Shown here in pieces: positions 57,437 through 64,000 of a stretch of 64,000 nucleotides of DNA. The notes under the pieces were generated by a model, which worked only from the letters and a program-made list of their open reading frames with translations, ran no database searches and had not been told where the DNA came from. The DNA is taken from NCBI RefSeq assembly GCF_017874715.1, contig NZ_JAGGLR010000004.1:431151-495150 (forward strand), read 5' to 3'. The translations under genes were made by a program, and so were the position numbers. The stretch's first letter is position 1; each line of letters starts with the position of its first letter. This DNA comes from Streptomyces iranensis. Lineage in GTDB: Bacteria > Actinomycetota > Actinomycetes > Streptomycetales > Streptomycetaceae.

Positions 57437-57933
57437 GCCGCACCGTCCGTCTTGGGCTCGTGCAGCTCGGTCAAACCCCGCAGGCACGCGGTGAGTTCGC
57501 CGATCATCAGGGCGAGTTCGGTGGGCTGAGCGGCGGCGAGGTTCAGGCTCTCGGCACGCCCAAGGGCACGGTGGGCGAGTTGGAGCAAGGGGCCCGCGCT
57601 CTCGGCCGGGTCGGGCGCGGAATCCGGTCGCTGAGCGGGCCACAGGTCCCACACGTCACAGCCCAGGATCTGAGCTACGGCGTGTGCGTGTCGGGCGTAG
57701 GGGCGGCGGCCAGGCTCGTTGACCCATCGTTCGACGGTCTTGGGTGCCATGCACAGCCGCGCCGCCAGTTCCTCGTAGGAGAACCCGGCCTCAAGGAGCG
57801 CGGCGCGGAGGTAGGGGTTACCGACGCGGGGCGGGTTCGAGCGTGCGGGCGGCAGACTGACGGTCTGCTCGGGACCATCGGCCCCCAGGGTGGACCGTTC
57901 GGCGGACCGCTCTGCAAGAGTTCCAGGCATCAT
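57433..57933 (-). CDS. XRE-like helix-turn-helix regulator
   Basis: 166 residues from ATG 57933, seven bases after GAAGGGG. The helix-turn-helix lies at about 40-95 (LRAALLEAGFSYEELAARLCMAPKTVERWVNEPGRRP), followed by a helical region with LLQLAHRALGRAESLNLAAA. It heads the element operon that ends with xis and int and may be its activator or repressor. The operon's promoter lies in the 209-base region shared with the divergent GntR gene. Confidence 0.88.
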   Translation of the reverse strand: MMPGTLAERSAERSTLGADGPEQTVSLPPARSNPPRVGNPYLRAALLEAGFSYEELAARLCMAPKTVERWVNEPGRRPYARHAHAVAQILGCDVWDLWPAQRPDSAPDPAESAGPLLQLAHRALGRAESLNLAAAQPTELALMIGELTACLRGLTELHEPKTDGAA

Positions 57934-58064
57934 GGAAGTGCCCCTTCGAGGGTCAGGGAGCGGCTGTCTGCTTGGCGGTAGGAAGCCGCTCCTTGCTTTT
58001 CCTGGTTTGACCAGGACTTTTCACAGGAATCGCGCCCCGATTGGGGCGCCCCGCTTGCTGACTA

Positions 58065-58130
58065 GCTTGCACTAGTCTGCTGTGGTGCACAACCCTCACG
58101 AAGTGGTGTGCACTAGTTCGCTGTGGTGGG
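58065..58130. promoter_or_regulatory. Paired operator-like repeats upstream of the GntR gene
   Basis: GCACTAGT(CT/TC)GCTGTGGTG occurs at 58069-58087 and 58110-58128, 41 bases (about four helical turns) apart. Each contains the palindrome ACTAGT, and CTAGCTTGCACTAG overlaps the first. The position, 15 bases before the GntR start and facing the divergent operon, fits binding by the encoded GntR repressor. Binding itself is inferred. Confidence 0.65.
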
Positions 58131-58142
58131 TACGCTCAGGGC

Positions 58143-58478
58143 ATGACTGTCACAGGAGGACCTAAGCCCAAAGCGGTGCAGGTCGCGGACGCACTCCGCG
58201 AGGACGTCAAGAGGATGAAGCCCGGCGACAAGCTCCCCTCACAGCGGGAGCTGATCGAGCGCTTCGGGTATGCGAGCCAGACCATCCAGAACGGATTGGC
58301 CATGCTCCGCTCCGAGGGGCTGGTTGTGTCGGCCGGGAACCTCGGTAACTTCGTCGGCGACGGAACCGTTCCGCAGAACGACGTGCGTGGCGAGATCAAT
58401 GAAATCCGCTCCCTGATTCAGGCGCTGGCTGAACGGGTGGAAGCACTCGAAGAGCGCTCCACCGTGGGTGGTGCGTGA
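58143..58478 (+). CDS. Short GntR-family repressor (KorSA-like)
   Basis: 111 residues. The winged helix-turn-helix spans about 10-75 (VADALREDVKRMKPGDKLPSQRELIERFGYASQTIQNGLAMLRSEGLVVS), then a short coiled-coil end (INEIRSLIQALAERVEALEE) that could dimerise; there is no ligand-binding domain. Small GntR proteins of this form (KorSA of pSAM2) repress the activator and excision genes of actinobacterial integrative elements. ATG follows CTCAGGGC weakly. It is divergent from the element operon. Confidence 0.9.
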   Translation: MTVTGGPKPKAVQVADALREDVKRMKPGDKLPSQRELIERFGYASQTIQNGLAMLRSEGLVVSAGNLGNFVGDGTVPQNDVRGEINEIRSLIQALAERVEALEERSTVGGA

Positions 58479-58637
58479 TCTGCAACCAGCATGCGAGGAA
58501 CGGAACGTGTGGCGTAAGTGACATCAAGGGGGCGAGCGTGTGAGCTGGGGACATGTCCGGTGTCACCTCGCTGTCCCCTTCCCTGTCCCCAGGGGGCAAG
58601 CGGGAGACTCAACGGGTAAGCACTCGGAGGAGGACGT

Positions 58638-59885
58638 ATGAGCGACGACAGGCCCGCATGGGCGCGCCGTATCGCGGCCGAGCGGTCCGCGCGCGACTGG
58701 TCCCAGCGAGACGCGGTGAGGGCTCTACGAGCCCACTCCAAGGATGAGCTACCCGCAGACGACAGCCTGATCCGGCAGTGGAAGCGGTGGGAGACCGGAC
58801 AGATCCCCAACGAGTTCTATCGGCCGCTCATCGCGGCGGTGTTTGGCACCGTGACACACGCGCTCTTCCCCGCGCCGGCGCGGCGGGACGGGGACAAGGA
58901 GATCCTGGCGGCGAGCGGCATGGAGACGCTGGAAATCGTGAGTCGCCTCAACCGGTCCGACGTGGACGCGGCGACGCTCGATGCCTTGCGGATCACCACG
59001 GATCGGCTCTGCTCGGAGTACCCGTTCATGCCGAGCGAGCAGCTCCTCATCGAGGGGCGCGCGTGGCTCCGCCGCGTTGTGGACCTCCACTCGAAGAGCC
59101 TCACCCTCTCGCAGCATCGCGAGGTACTGGCCATGTCTGGCTGGCTCGCTCTCCTCGTGGGATGCGTGGAGTACGACACCGGTGACCGGCATGCGGCCGA
59201 GTCGACGCGTCGGGCCGCCCTGTCGCTCGCGACCGAGGCAGATCACGCGGAAGTCGCCGGATGGGCTCACGAGATGCGAGCCTGGTTCGCGCTCACCACG
59301 GGGGACTATCGCGGGGTCATTGCGGCATCGCAGGCCGGAACCGAGGTGGCCACACACCAGGGCGTCGCCGTGCAACTTGCCGCGCAGGAGGCAAAGGCGT
59401 GGGCCCGGCTCGGGGACCGGCGGCGGGTTGAGGTGGCACTCGATCGGGGGCGCAACCTGCTCGAAGGGATGCCACACCCTGAGAACCTTGATAACCACTT
59501 CGTGGTAGACCCCGCGAAGTTCGACTTCTACGCGATGGACTGCTACCGCCTGGTGGGCGAGGACAAGCTAGCTGGAACGCTCGCTGAGGAAGTCCTCAGG
59601 GCAGGCACGGACTTCGACGGCACAGAGCGCTCTCCCATGCGCAACGCGGAAGCGCGCGTCACGCTCGGCGTGACGGCCGCACGGGACGGTGACCTCGAAC
59701 GGGCCCTCATCATGGGGGAGCGCGCCCTCGAAGGTAACCGTCAGTCGGTCCCGTCGCTCATCATGACCAGCCGCGAACTGGCAGCGGAGGTGAGGCGCCG
59801 GTACGCGTCCGAGCCTGCCGCTCAGGACTACCTCACGCACCTGCGCGACCTTGGGCAGACAGCGCCCGGCTTCCTGCCGCAGTGA
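58638..59885 (+). CDS. HTH regulator with TPR-like helical repeats
   Basis: 415 residues; GGAGGACGT precedes ATG. An N-terminal XRE-type helix-turn-helix (WARRIAAERSARDWSQRDAVRALRAHS, then QWKRWETGQIPNEFYRPLIAAVFG) is followed from about 150 by helical repeats rich in Ala and Leu (HREVLAMSGWLALLVGCVEYDTGDRHAAESTRRAALSLA), resembling TPR arrays in Streptomyces regulators. Ligand or peptide sensing by the repeats is likely but unproven. Codon usage and GC are slightly lower than in the core genes, as for transferred DNA. Its stop codon lies exactly at the edge of a 190-base inverted repeat. Confidence 0.88.
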   Translation: MSDDRPAWARRIAAERSARDWSQRDAVRALRAHSKDELPADDSLIRQWKRWETGQIPNEFYRPLIAAVFGTVTHALFPAPARRDGDKEILAASGMETLEIVSRLNRSDVDAATLDALRITTDRLCSEYPFMPSEQLLIEGRAWLRRVVDLHSKSLTLSQHREVLAMSGWLALLVGCVEYDTGDRHAAESTRRAALSLATEADHAEVAGWAHEMRAWFALTTGDYRGVIAASQAGTEVATHQGVAVQLAAQEAKAWARLGDRRRVEVALDRGRNLLEGMPHPENLDNHFVVDPAKFDFYAMDCYRLVGEDKLAGTLAEEVLRAGTDFDGTERSPMRNAEARVTLGVTAARDGDLERALIMGERALEGNRQSVPSLIMTSRELAAEVRRRYASEPAAQDYLTHLRDLGQTAPGFLPQ

Positions 59886-60066
59886 CGGAGCGTGGCGGGG
59901 AGCCCTCTCCCGCGCTGGGACCCTGCCGCACAAACCGCAGAATACGCAGAAATACTCTGACCTGCGGAAACGCGCGGCGCGGGTCTCTTCGCATTAATCC
60001 CAGAAATTCCGCAAAAATAGCTGAGGGCCCTGATCGGCTGTCCGCGCCCGAAACGTGGTCGCCGTA
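59878..60066. repeat. Left arm of a ~190-base inverted repeat
   Basis: The arm begins at CCGCAGTGA, which includes the stop codon of the preceding regulator gene, and reads through ACAAACCGCAGAATACGCAG, ACCTGCGGAAACGCG and CCCAGAAATTCCGCAAAAATAG. Its complement recurs at 60425-60615 with roughly 85-90% identity by eye. The best conserved parts are AT-rich for this genome. Confidence 0.9.
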
Positions 60067-60135
60067 CGTGAGCACTGGGTCTCCCTCCTGCCACGAATCC
60101 CGGTAATGCTACGCTCTGTGATCGAGACATGGGGG

Positions 60136-60293
60136 ACGCTAGCGGCACTCGGGGCGGTCGGAAACCCCGGTTTCAGCGCGAAACCGGGGTTTCCGCACGT
60201 CAGCCGCTAGTCGCTAGCGGCCTGATCACGGACTGTTTGGGTCGCTAGCAGGGTTGCTACCGCTAGCAACCCCCCTCGCTACCGCAAGCAACC
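60136..60293. repeat. Cluster of GCTAGC/GCTACC palindromic motifs
   Basis: CGCTAGCGG-like motifs occur at about 60137, 60204-60220 (CCGCTAGTCGCTAGCGG), 60243, and in the hairpin GGGTTGCTA-CCGC-TAGCAACCC (60251-60272), with a degenerate CGCTACCGCAAGCAACC after it. Spacing is irregular. They are suited to binding by an initiator or regulator dimer. Confidence 0.75.
60160..60194. repeat. Perfect 15-base-pair hairpin in the element
   Basis: GGAAACCCCGGTTTC (60160-60174) pairs perfectly with GAAACCGGGGTTTCC (60180-60194) over AGCGC. Each arm also contains an internal dyad around CCGG. It lies at the start of the segment between the two long arms. Confidence 0.85.
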
Positions 60294-60424
60294 TTTTCGG
60301 GCCCTGAAATCGTCACAGAGAGTGCTACACGGACCGCCCTCCGGGCGGACGTCTGTCGGCTCGCTGCGCTCGCGCGCCGTCGGCCAGACGGGGCCCAGCA
60401 TCGTTGGCGTCCATCGCTCACGGT

Positions 60425-60615
60425 GACTGAACCTCGGGAGCGGGCGGCCGATCGGGGGCTCTCGGCTATTTTTGCGGAATTTCTGGGATTAACGCGGGGA
60501 GTCCCACGCGTCGCGTTTCCGCAGGTCAAAGTATTTCTGCGTATTCTGCGGTTTGTGCGGCGGGGTTCCAGGGCGGGAGAGGGTCCCCCGCCACGCACCG
60601 TCACTGCGGGTTGAG
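60425..60615. repeat. Right arm of the ~190-base inverted repeat
   Basis: Read on the minus strand this arm starts CCGCAGTGACGGTGCGTGGC and ends around CCGATCGGCCG, matching 59878-60066. It lacks the gene that precedes the left arm, so it appears to be an inverted copy of the 3' flank only. About 360 bases separate the arms. Confidence 0.9.
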
Positions 60616-60725
60616 GGGAGGAAGAGACCACCCCCGCGCCGGGCTGGTCTCTTCCCTCTCCCCCGCCGCAGACGCCGTCCGCCCGGAGCTCCGGGCACTA
60701 AGACGCCCGAAGGTCGCCCTGCACA

Positions 60726-60765
60726 AGCAAGAAGAGCACCACCGGCGAGGCGTGCTCTTCTTGCT
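60726..60765. terminator. Perfect 13-base-pair hairpin
   Basis: AGCAAGAAGAGCA (60726-60738) pairs with TGCTCTTCTTGCT (60753-60765) over a 14-base GC loop. It looks like a terminator, yet no adjacent gene ends here, so it may bound an untranslated transcript. Confidence 0.7.
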
Positions 60766-60876
60766 GTTCGCCGCCGCGCGGCGCCCGATGGTCGTGCCGC
60801 GAAGCGGCTCCTTCTTCACGCCCTGAGCCGCACAGCACCACAACAGACACCCCCCTCTTTTTCCTAAGTAGGAAAT

Positions 60877-61086
60877 CCTGCGTCACCCGCGTCACCTGCG
60901 TCACAAAACGGCCCTTGACCTGCAAATACAGGGGTGACGCAGACGGCGGCCTCTGCGTCATCCTGCGTCATCTGCGTCACCGGTGACGGATGGCCTGCGT
61001 CACCGGTGACGCACCCCCAATGCTCTGCGTCACCCAAAACCCGCAGGTCAGGAGCCTAAATGACGCAGGTGACGCGGGTGACACAG
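60877..61086. repeat. TGCGTCAC iteron tract with mirrored ends
   Basis: About twelve copies of TGCGTCA(C/T) or CGCGTCAC occur in both orientations within 210 bases (e.g. 60879, 60888, 60897, 60934 reversed, 60954, 60964, 60973, 60996, 61006 reversed, 61026, 61061 reversed, 61069 reversed). The outer ends, CCCGCGTCACCTGCGTCA at 60886-60903 and its complement at 61061-61078, form an inverted repeat. The tract ends 150 bases before attR. Confidence 0.9.
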
Positions 61087-61186
61087 AAATCCGCACCTCG
61101 GACAGACGCAGGACCCAGTGCGTCCGCCGCCAGCCGTCTCCCTCGCACTATCTGCGATACACAACGACACCAACCACGATGCGTGA

Positions 61187-63199
61187 TCAAGGAACTCGCT
61201 GGTCAGGGCACATTCGCAAGCCGAACTCTGATTGTGCTCCGGAGCCGTGTGCGCAGGTTCGAATCCTGCCGGGGGCACTCAGGGGATGGGAATGAACGCG
61301 ACGCTTATGCCGCGTTTGTCCACCCCGGGTGTCATGATCGGGTGCCAGTACTTCGGTGCAGGCGCCCGATTTTTTGTTCCACGGGTCCAGCTCACGGGTG
61401 ACGGCCACGAGTCCGTGAAGCAGATGCCCCGGAACCGTCACCCGTAGGGTCACCTCTTCACGGGGCCGGCTGTAACGGACCTCCAGCCCGAAAGCGTCGT
61501 AGAGCCGCCGCTGGATCTCCTCCGGGACCAGGGCGAGGTCGATGTCGAGGCGCGGGAGCACGTCCAGCAGAGCCGCGCTGTCGACGGAACGCACCTCCGG
61601 CTTCGGGGTTTCCAGACGGGCCAGCTGCTCGGCGAGCGTCGTGCGCTGCTTGCCCAGGGCGGCGTGCTCCCGGCGGATCGCGTCGCGAAACTCCTTCTCC
61701 TGTTCAGGCTCGGACCCGCCATCGGCAAGGGTGCGGATGAGCCGGGCCTGACGCTCGCCGATGGCCTTGATGGCCTGCTCCAGCGCGGCGCGTTCCTTCG
61801 CCGTTCGGTCGCCGGGCCCGTCCGCGACACGAGCGGCTTCAAGTGCGGCCTTGAGGTGGGTGCGCCGGTCGGGGCCGAAGACGTGTGTGGCGAAGAAGCG
61901 GGAGACGGCTGTGATCAAGAACTCTTCCCGAACCCACAGGCTCTTGGGATGGTCACGGAACCAGGACCTGCCCCGATGCTCGTTCGGGTCGACCTGGCAG
62001 GCGTAGTACGAGATCCGGTGGCGGTTCTTGCCGAACATGCGGCGGTCGCAGATCTCACAGATGACGTACGACCGCAGGACATAGGAACGCCGGGTCGCCG
62101 GGTGGGAGTTGCGACCGGGCGTCGTCCGTGCCCCCCGGCGCTTCCGCGCCACAGTGGAAGCCACATCGAACAGCTCTTTGGAGACGAGAGGTTCGTGGGT
62201 GGCCTGCGGGGACCACACCCAGTCCTTGGGATCGTTGTAGCAGCCGCCCTTCGTCGTCGCGCGGCGGTTCCAGACCTGATAACCGGTGTACTTGGGGTTG
62301 CGCAGGATCTCTCGCACAGCCGACCCACTCCAGCGATGGAGGGCCATGTCGGGGCGGGTGGGCTCCGGGGGCGGGTACGCCACAGGATCCAGGTTCAGGC
62401 GGTCGGCGATGGCGTCGTATCCGAGCTTGTCCAGTCCGCGGAGCTGGAAGATGTAGGTGACGGCCGGGGCCCGGGACGCGTCCGGGACGAGCCGGTGCTT
62501 GGTGCGGCCCTCGGCCCGGCGGGCCGGGACGGGATGCGGGACCTTTTCCGCGCGATAGCCGTAGGGCGGCTTGCCCACATTCCAGCCCTGAGAGACATGC
62601 TCGATGAAGCCATCCCACGACAGCTCCAGCATCTGCAGCACGTACCACTCAGAGACCGCCTGCTTAACGCGCCGCGTGAGTGTGGGCGTGGCGCGCTTGG
62701 CTCGCGGACCGGTGACGATCGGCTCATCGGCGGCACACAGGGCGACGCCCGCCTGCTCCAGCTCGTACTCGATCTTCGTACCGAAATAGGTCCGGCGCGC
62801 GACGCGTTCAATGGACTCGCAGATAACTGCGGCGAAGCGGCGGTCAGGCCGCTGCGCCTCATCAAGCAGATCGGCCACACTGCCATCGCGGGGAATGGGA
62901 ATCTGGAACTGCTGGTGCGCAAGGGAATTGCCCCGCTCGCGCAACTCCTTACGGCCGGATTCCACATCGTAGAAATGGGCGACAATCACCCAGCCGGGCG
63001 GGAGCGCGGCTCTCGCGTTACGCAACTGCCGGGGCAGCGACAGGGTGGGGTCCTGGGCGTCCTCCGTAGAAGTCCGGCCGAGCCAAGCCACCGGGACGGT
63101 CACCGGAAGCGCCGAGGCGTCCGGAATACCGGCCGTGGACCAGGGACGGCCGGATACGGGCTGCGCCCAAGGCCGAGCGCTAGGGGGATTGCCGTGCAT
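61187..63199 (-). CDS. Large serine recombinase, 3' end running through attR
   Basis: 670 residues from ATG 63199, preceded by GGGAGAGAGACAGCGT. The resolvase domain has catalytic Ser44 in WLGRTSTED and SLPRQLRNA; the ESIERVARRTYFGTKIEYEL region follows. A recombinase domain (WNVGKPPYGYR, REILRNPKYTGYQVWNRR), a zinc ribbon (CEICDRRMFG, YYACQ) and a coiled coil (AIGERQARLIRTLAD) complete the large serine integrase plan. The family-like sequence ends near LRVTVPGHLL; the last ~80 residues cross the 44-base att repeat and finish inside the other element, so the native stop has probably been lost. It belongs to a second element extending rightwards. Confidence 0.9.
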   Translation of the reverse strand: MHGNPPSARPWAQPVSGRPWSTAGIPDASALPVTVPVAWLGRTSTEDAQDPTLSLPRQLRNARAALPPGWVIVAHFYDVESGRKELRERGNSLAHQQFQIPIPRDGSVADLLDEAQRPDRRFAAVICESIERVARRTYFGTKIEYELEQAGVALCAADEPIVTGPRAKRATPTLTRRVKQAVSEWYVLQMLELSWDGFIEHVSQGWNVGKPPYGYRAEKVPHPVPARRAEGRTKHRLVPDASRAPAVTYIFQLRGLDKLGYDAIADRLNLDPVAYPPPEPTRPDMALHRWSGSAVREILRNPKYTGYQVWNRRATTKGGCYNDPKDWVWSPQATHEPLVSKELFDVASTVARKRRGARTTPGRNSHPATRRSYVLRSYVICEICDRRMFGKNRHRISYYACQVDPNEHRGRSWFRDHPKSLWVREEFLITAVSRFFATHVFGPDRRTHLKAALEAARVADGPGDRTAKERAALEQAIKAIGERQARLIRTLADGGSEPEQEKEFRDAIRREHAALGKQRTTLAEQLARLETPKPEVRSVDSAALLDVLPRLDIDLALVPEEIQRRLYDAFGLEVRYSRPREEVTLRVTVPGHLLHGLVAVTRELDPWNKKSGACTEVLAPDHDTRGGQTRHKRRVHSHPLSAPGRIRTCAHGSGAQSEFGLRMCPDQRVP
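61237..61280. other. attR: second copy of the tRNA-Arg 3' end
   Basis: 44 bases identical to 54374-54417. The 5' half of the tRNA is absent, so this is not a functional tRNA gene. It marks the right end of the 6.9 kb element and lies within the 3' part of the serine recombinase frame. Confidence 0.95.
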
Positions 63200-63234
63200 A
63201 CGCTGTCTCTCTCCCAGGGTTCGGGGCAGGAGGC

Positions 63235-63495
63235 TCAGACGTGGCCACTCTTCGGGGCACTGTGACCGGCGTACAGCCACTCCAGCACCTCACGAATCGC
63301 GGCCTCTTGGCGCTGGGCCAGCGCCTGAGCCTCGCCACCATCGACGACGACGTACTCCACGACCGTCCGCAACCCCTCTGAAGTGCGCGTTTCAGCGTTG
63401 CCGCGACCGGTCGTCGTCCATGGACGCTCCGACTCGGTGGTGTCGTCAAGGCCGTGATCTTGCGTGTCGGAAGATGGCTGTGAGGGCCGGTTCAC
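63235..63495 (-). CDS. Small protein upstream of the serine recombinase
   Basis: 86 residues from GTG 63495, with GGAGAG five bases upstream. The N-terminus is polar and low in structure; the C-terminal half (LRTVVEYVVVDGGEAQALAQRQEAAIREVLEWLYAG in outline) predicts one strand and a long helix. It ends 35 bases before the recombinase start and is on the same strand, so they are probably co-transcribed. No family was recognised; a recombination directionality factor is conceivable from position only. Confidence 0.65.
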   Translation of the reverse strand: MNRPSQPSSDTQDHGLDDTTESERPWTTTGRGNAETRTSEGLRTVVEYVVVDGGEAQALAQRQEAAIREVLEWLYAGHSAPKSGHV

Positions 63496-63960
63496 GAGCG
63501 CTCTCCGTCACCCCGTCGCCGCACGTGAACGGCCCCCCGCACACTCAGAACCCCATCTCCGCCGAACCAGCCTGACCCGAGCCACTGCCGAGCCTGTACT
63601 CCCCAGCCCCCTCTGGCACAGGTGCGGCACCGGACTGTGGCGACGGTTGCCGACCCGGTGCCGGGCAGGGGATGCCTCGGCGGCGGGTATCGCGGACGTT
63701 CATCTGGAACCCCCAGGCGTGGTGCCGAGTTCGACGGTGGCGGCCAACTGGCGCTGACATGATCAATAGAGATTCCAGGAGTGGGTCTTTGCCACCGCCG
63801 GGGAACGGCCCGCTCCCCACTGCACCTCAGACACACGCACCTGGGCCCCGAACGCACCCCGCACCTGAGCCATCCCCGAGCCAGTACCGGTCCACCTCGG
63901 CGGCAGGTCACGTCCGCTGGAGTGGTGTATCGACGGCCACTCGGTGATCCGTTGTTGAGG
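63496..63960. other. Weakly coding region of the second element
   Basis: 465 bases with no confidently called gene. One minus-strand frame (below) is possible. GC is slightly lower than in the core and no strong terminator or repeat is seen. Confidence 0.4.
63545..63760 (-). CDS. Possible small basic protein
   Basis: 71 codons from ATG 63760, beginning MSAPVGRHRRTRHHAWGF, basic at the start and Gly/Pro-rich after. No clear ribosome site and no recognised family. Reported only because it lies in line with the recombinase operon. Confidence 0.25.
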   Translation of the reverse strand: MSAPVGRHRRTRHHAWGFQMNVRDTRRRGIPCPAPGRQPSPQSGAAPVPEGAGEYRLGSGSGQAGSAEMGF

Positions 63961-64000
63961 CTATGCAGTGAGTTCGGTGGGCAGGTCGGGTTCGTCGGTT
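63961..64000 (-). CDS. Possible C-terminal end of a further gene (cut by window edge)
   Basis: The last 40 bases read on the minus strand as TDEPDLPTELTA followed by TAG (63961-63963), an acidic, plausible protein C-terminus. Too short to identify. It would be the gene upstream of the small recombinase operon. Confidence 0.3.
   Translation of the reverse strand, partial: TDEPDLPTELTA

Larger units (their letters stand above)
59886..61236. other. 1.35 kb structured non-coding block of the element
   Basis: No open frame here has both a start site and plausible composition. The block contains, in order, the left inverted-repeat arm, a perfect 15-base-pair hairpin, a cluster of GCTAGC-type palindromes, the right arm, a 13-base-pair terminator-like hairpin, and an iteron tract of TGCGTCAC motifs with mirrored ends, then attR. 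Such a density of dyads and iterons suits a replication origin or transfer locus. Confidence 0.7.
54374..61280. mobile_element. 6.9 kb integrative element in tRNA-Arg(CCG)
   Basis: The element is bounded by perfect 44-base repeats. It encodes a minus-strand operon HTH regulator - unknown protein - HNH nuclease - excisionase - integrase, a divergent GntR-type repressor, a 415-residue HTH regulator, and a 1.35 kb structured non-coding block. The int/xis plus GntR layout recalls actinobacterial integrative and conjugative elements such as pSAM2, but no RepSA/Prim-Pol-type replication gene and no FtsK-like transfer gene is seen. It may be a decayed element or a satellite mobilised in trans. Confidence 0.88.

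Noticed and set aside
60424..60614. Short plus-strand ORFs in the inverted-repeat arm
   Set aside because: The 63-codon frame has no ribosome site and exists only because of the inverted copy of a 3' flank.
59886..61236. CRISPR array in the repeat-rich non-coding block
   Set aside because: Repeats are 8-base iterons and inverted arms, not 24-40 base direct repeats with unique spacers, and no cas gene is present.
61237..61280. Second tRNA-Arg gene
   Set aside because: Only the anticodon loop through the 3' end is present; acceptor 5' strand and D arm are missing, so it is an att repeat.
63492..63911. 139-codon minus-strand frame at the right end
   Set aside because: Arg/Pro/Cys-rich out-of-frame composition and overlap with better supported small frames; no start site.

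Overview
The window is chromosomal DNA from a Streptomyces. The evidence is very high GC, GTG/TTG starts, short 4-base gene overlaps, and a gene order that matches the conserved Streptomyces core (filP-scy on one side, the complete F1Fo ATP synthase operon in the middle, rho/hom-thrC-thrB/lysA on the other). From memory this is the equivalent of the S. coelicolor SCO5352-SCO5404 region in the same order. About the first 54.3 kb is this conserved core; the last 9.6 kb is accessory DNA.

Layout. 1-4.5 kb: a two-component system with a divergent secreted PepSY protein, then propionate/methylmalonyl-CoA functions (MeaB GTPase, acetyl-CoA acetyltransferase, methylmalonyl-CoA epimerase). 4.7-10 kb: the polar-growth coiled-coil proteins Scy and FilP. 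10-27 kb: two ABC export systems, a luciferase-like flavin oxidoreductase, the mismatch endonuclease NucS, a large STAND-like ATPase with a surface tail, a STAS protein, a 3-hydroxybutyryl-CoA dehydrogenase, a TetR regulator, the PduO-type cobalamin adenosyltransferase (which supplies the cofactor of the mutase that MeaB protects), and a NarL-type two-component system. 27.3-35.7 kb: DUF2550 protein and atpIBEFHAGDC, all on the minus strand. 36-44 kb: a WecA/TagO-like lipid-phosphate sugar transferase, glyA, a phosphatase-like protein, tRNA t6A synthase, prmC, prfA, rpmE and an LCP cell-wall ligase. 44-54.1 kb: rho, thrB, thrC, hom, lysA, the ArgS-like protein NrtL and a lone receiver protein.

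Accessory end. A tRNA-Arg(CCG) gene at 54343-54414 is an integration site. Its last 44 bases, including three beyond the tRNA, recur exactly at 61237-61280 and bracket a 6.9 kb element. This element carries a tightly overlapping minus-strand operon (HTH regulator, unknown protein, HNH nuclease, excisionase, tyrosine integrase), a divergent GntR repressor with paired operator repeats, a large HTH/TPR-like regulator, and about 1.35 kb of non-coding DNA. That non-coding part holds a ~190-base inverted repeat, perfect hairpins, GCTAGC palindromes and about twelve copies of TGCGTCAC-like iterons. No replication initiator of a known type and no FtsK-like transfer gene is visible. Immediately beyond the right repeat lies a large serine recombinase gene whose frame runs through the attachment repeat, evidently the end of a second mobile element that leaves the window.

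The best candidates for something undescribed are the small tRNA-Arg element (a possible satellite that would move with help from another element) and its structured non-coding block. In the core, two conserved-looking proteins have lost the expected active residue: a phosphatase-family protein with Ser for the nucleophilic Cys, and a STAS protein with Ala for the phospho-acceptor.
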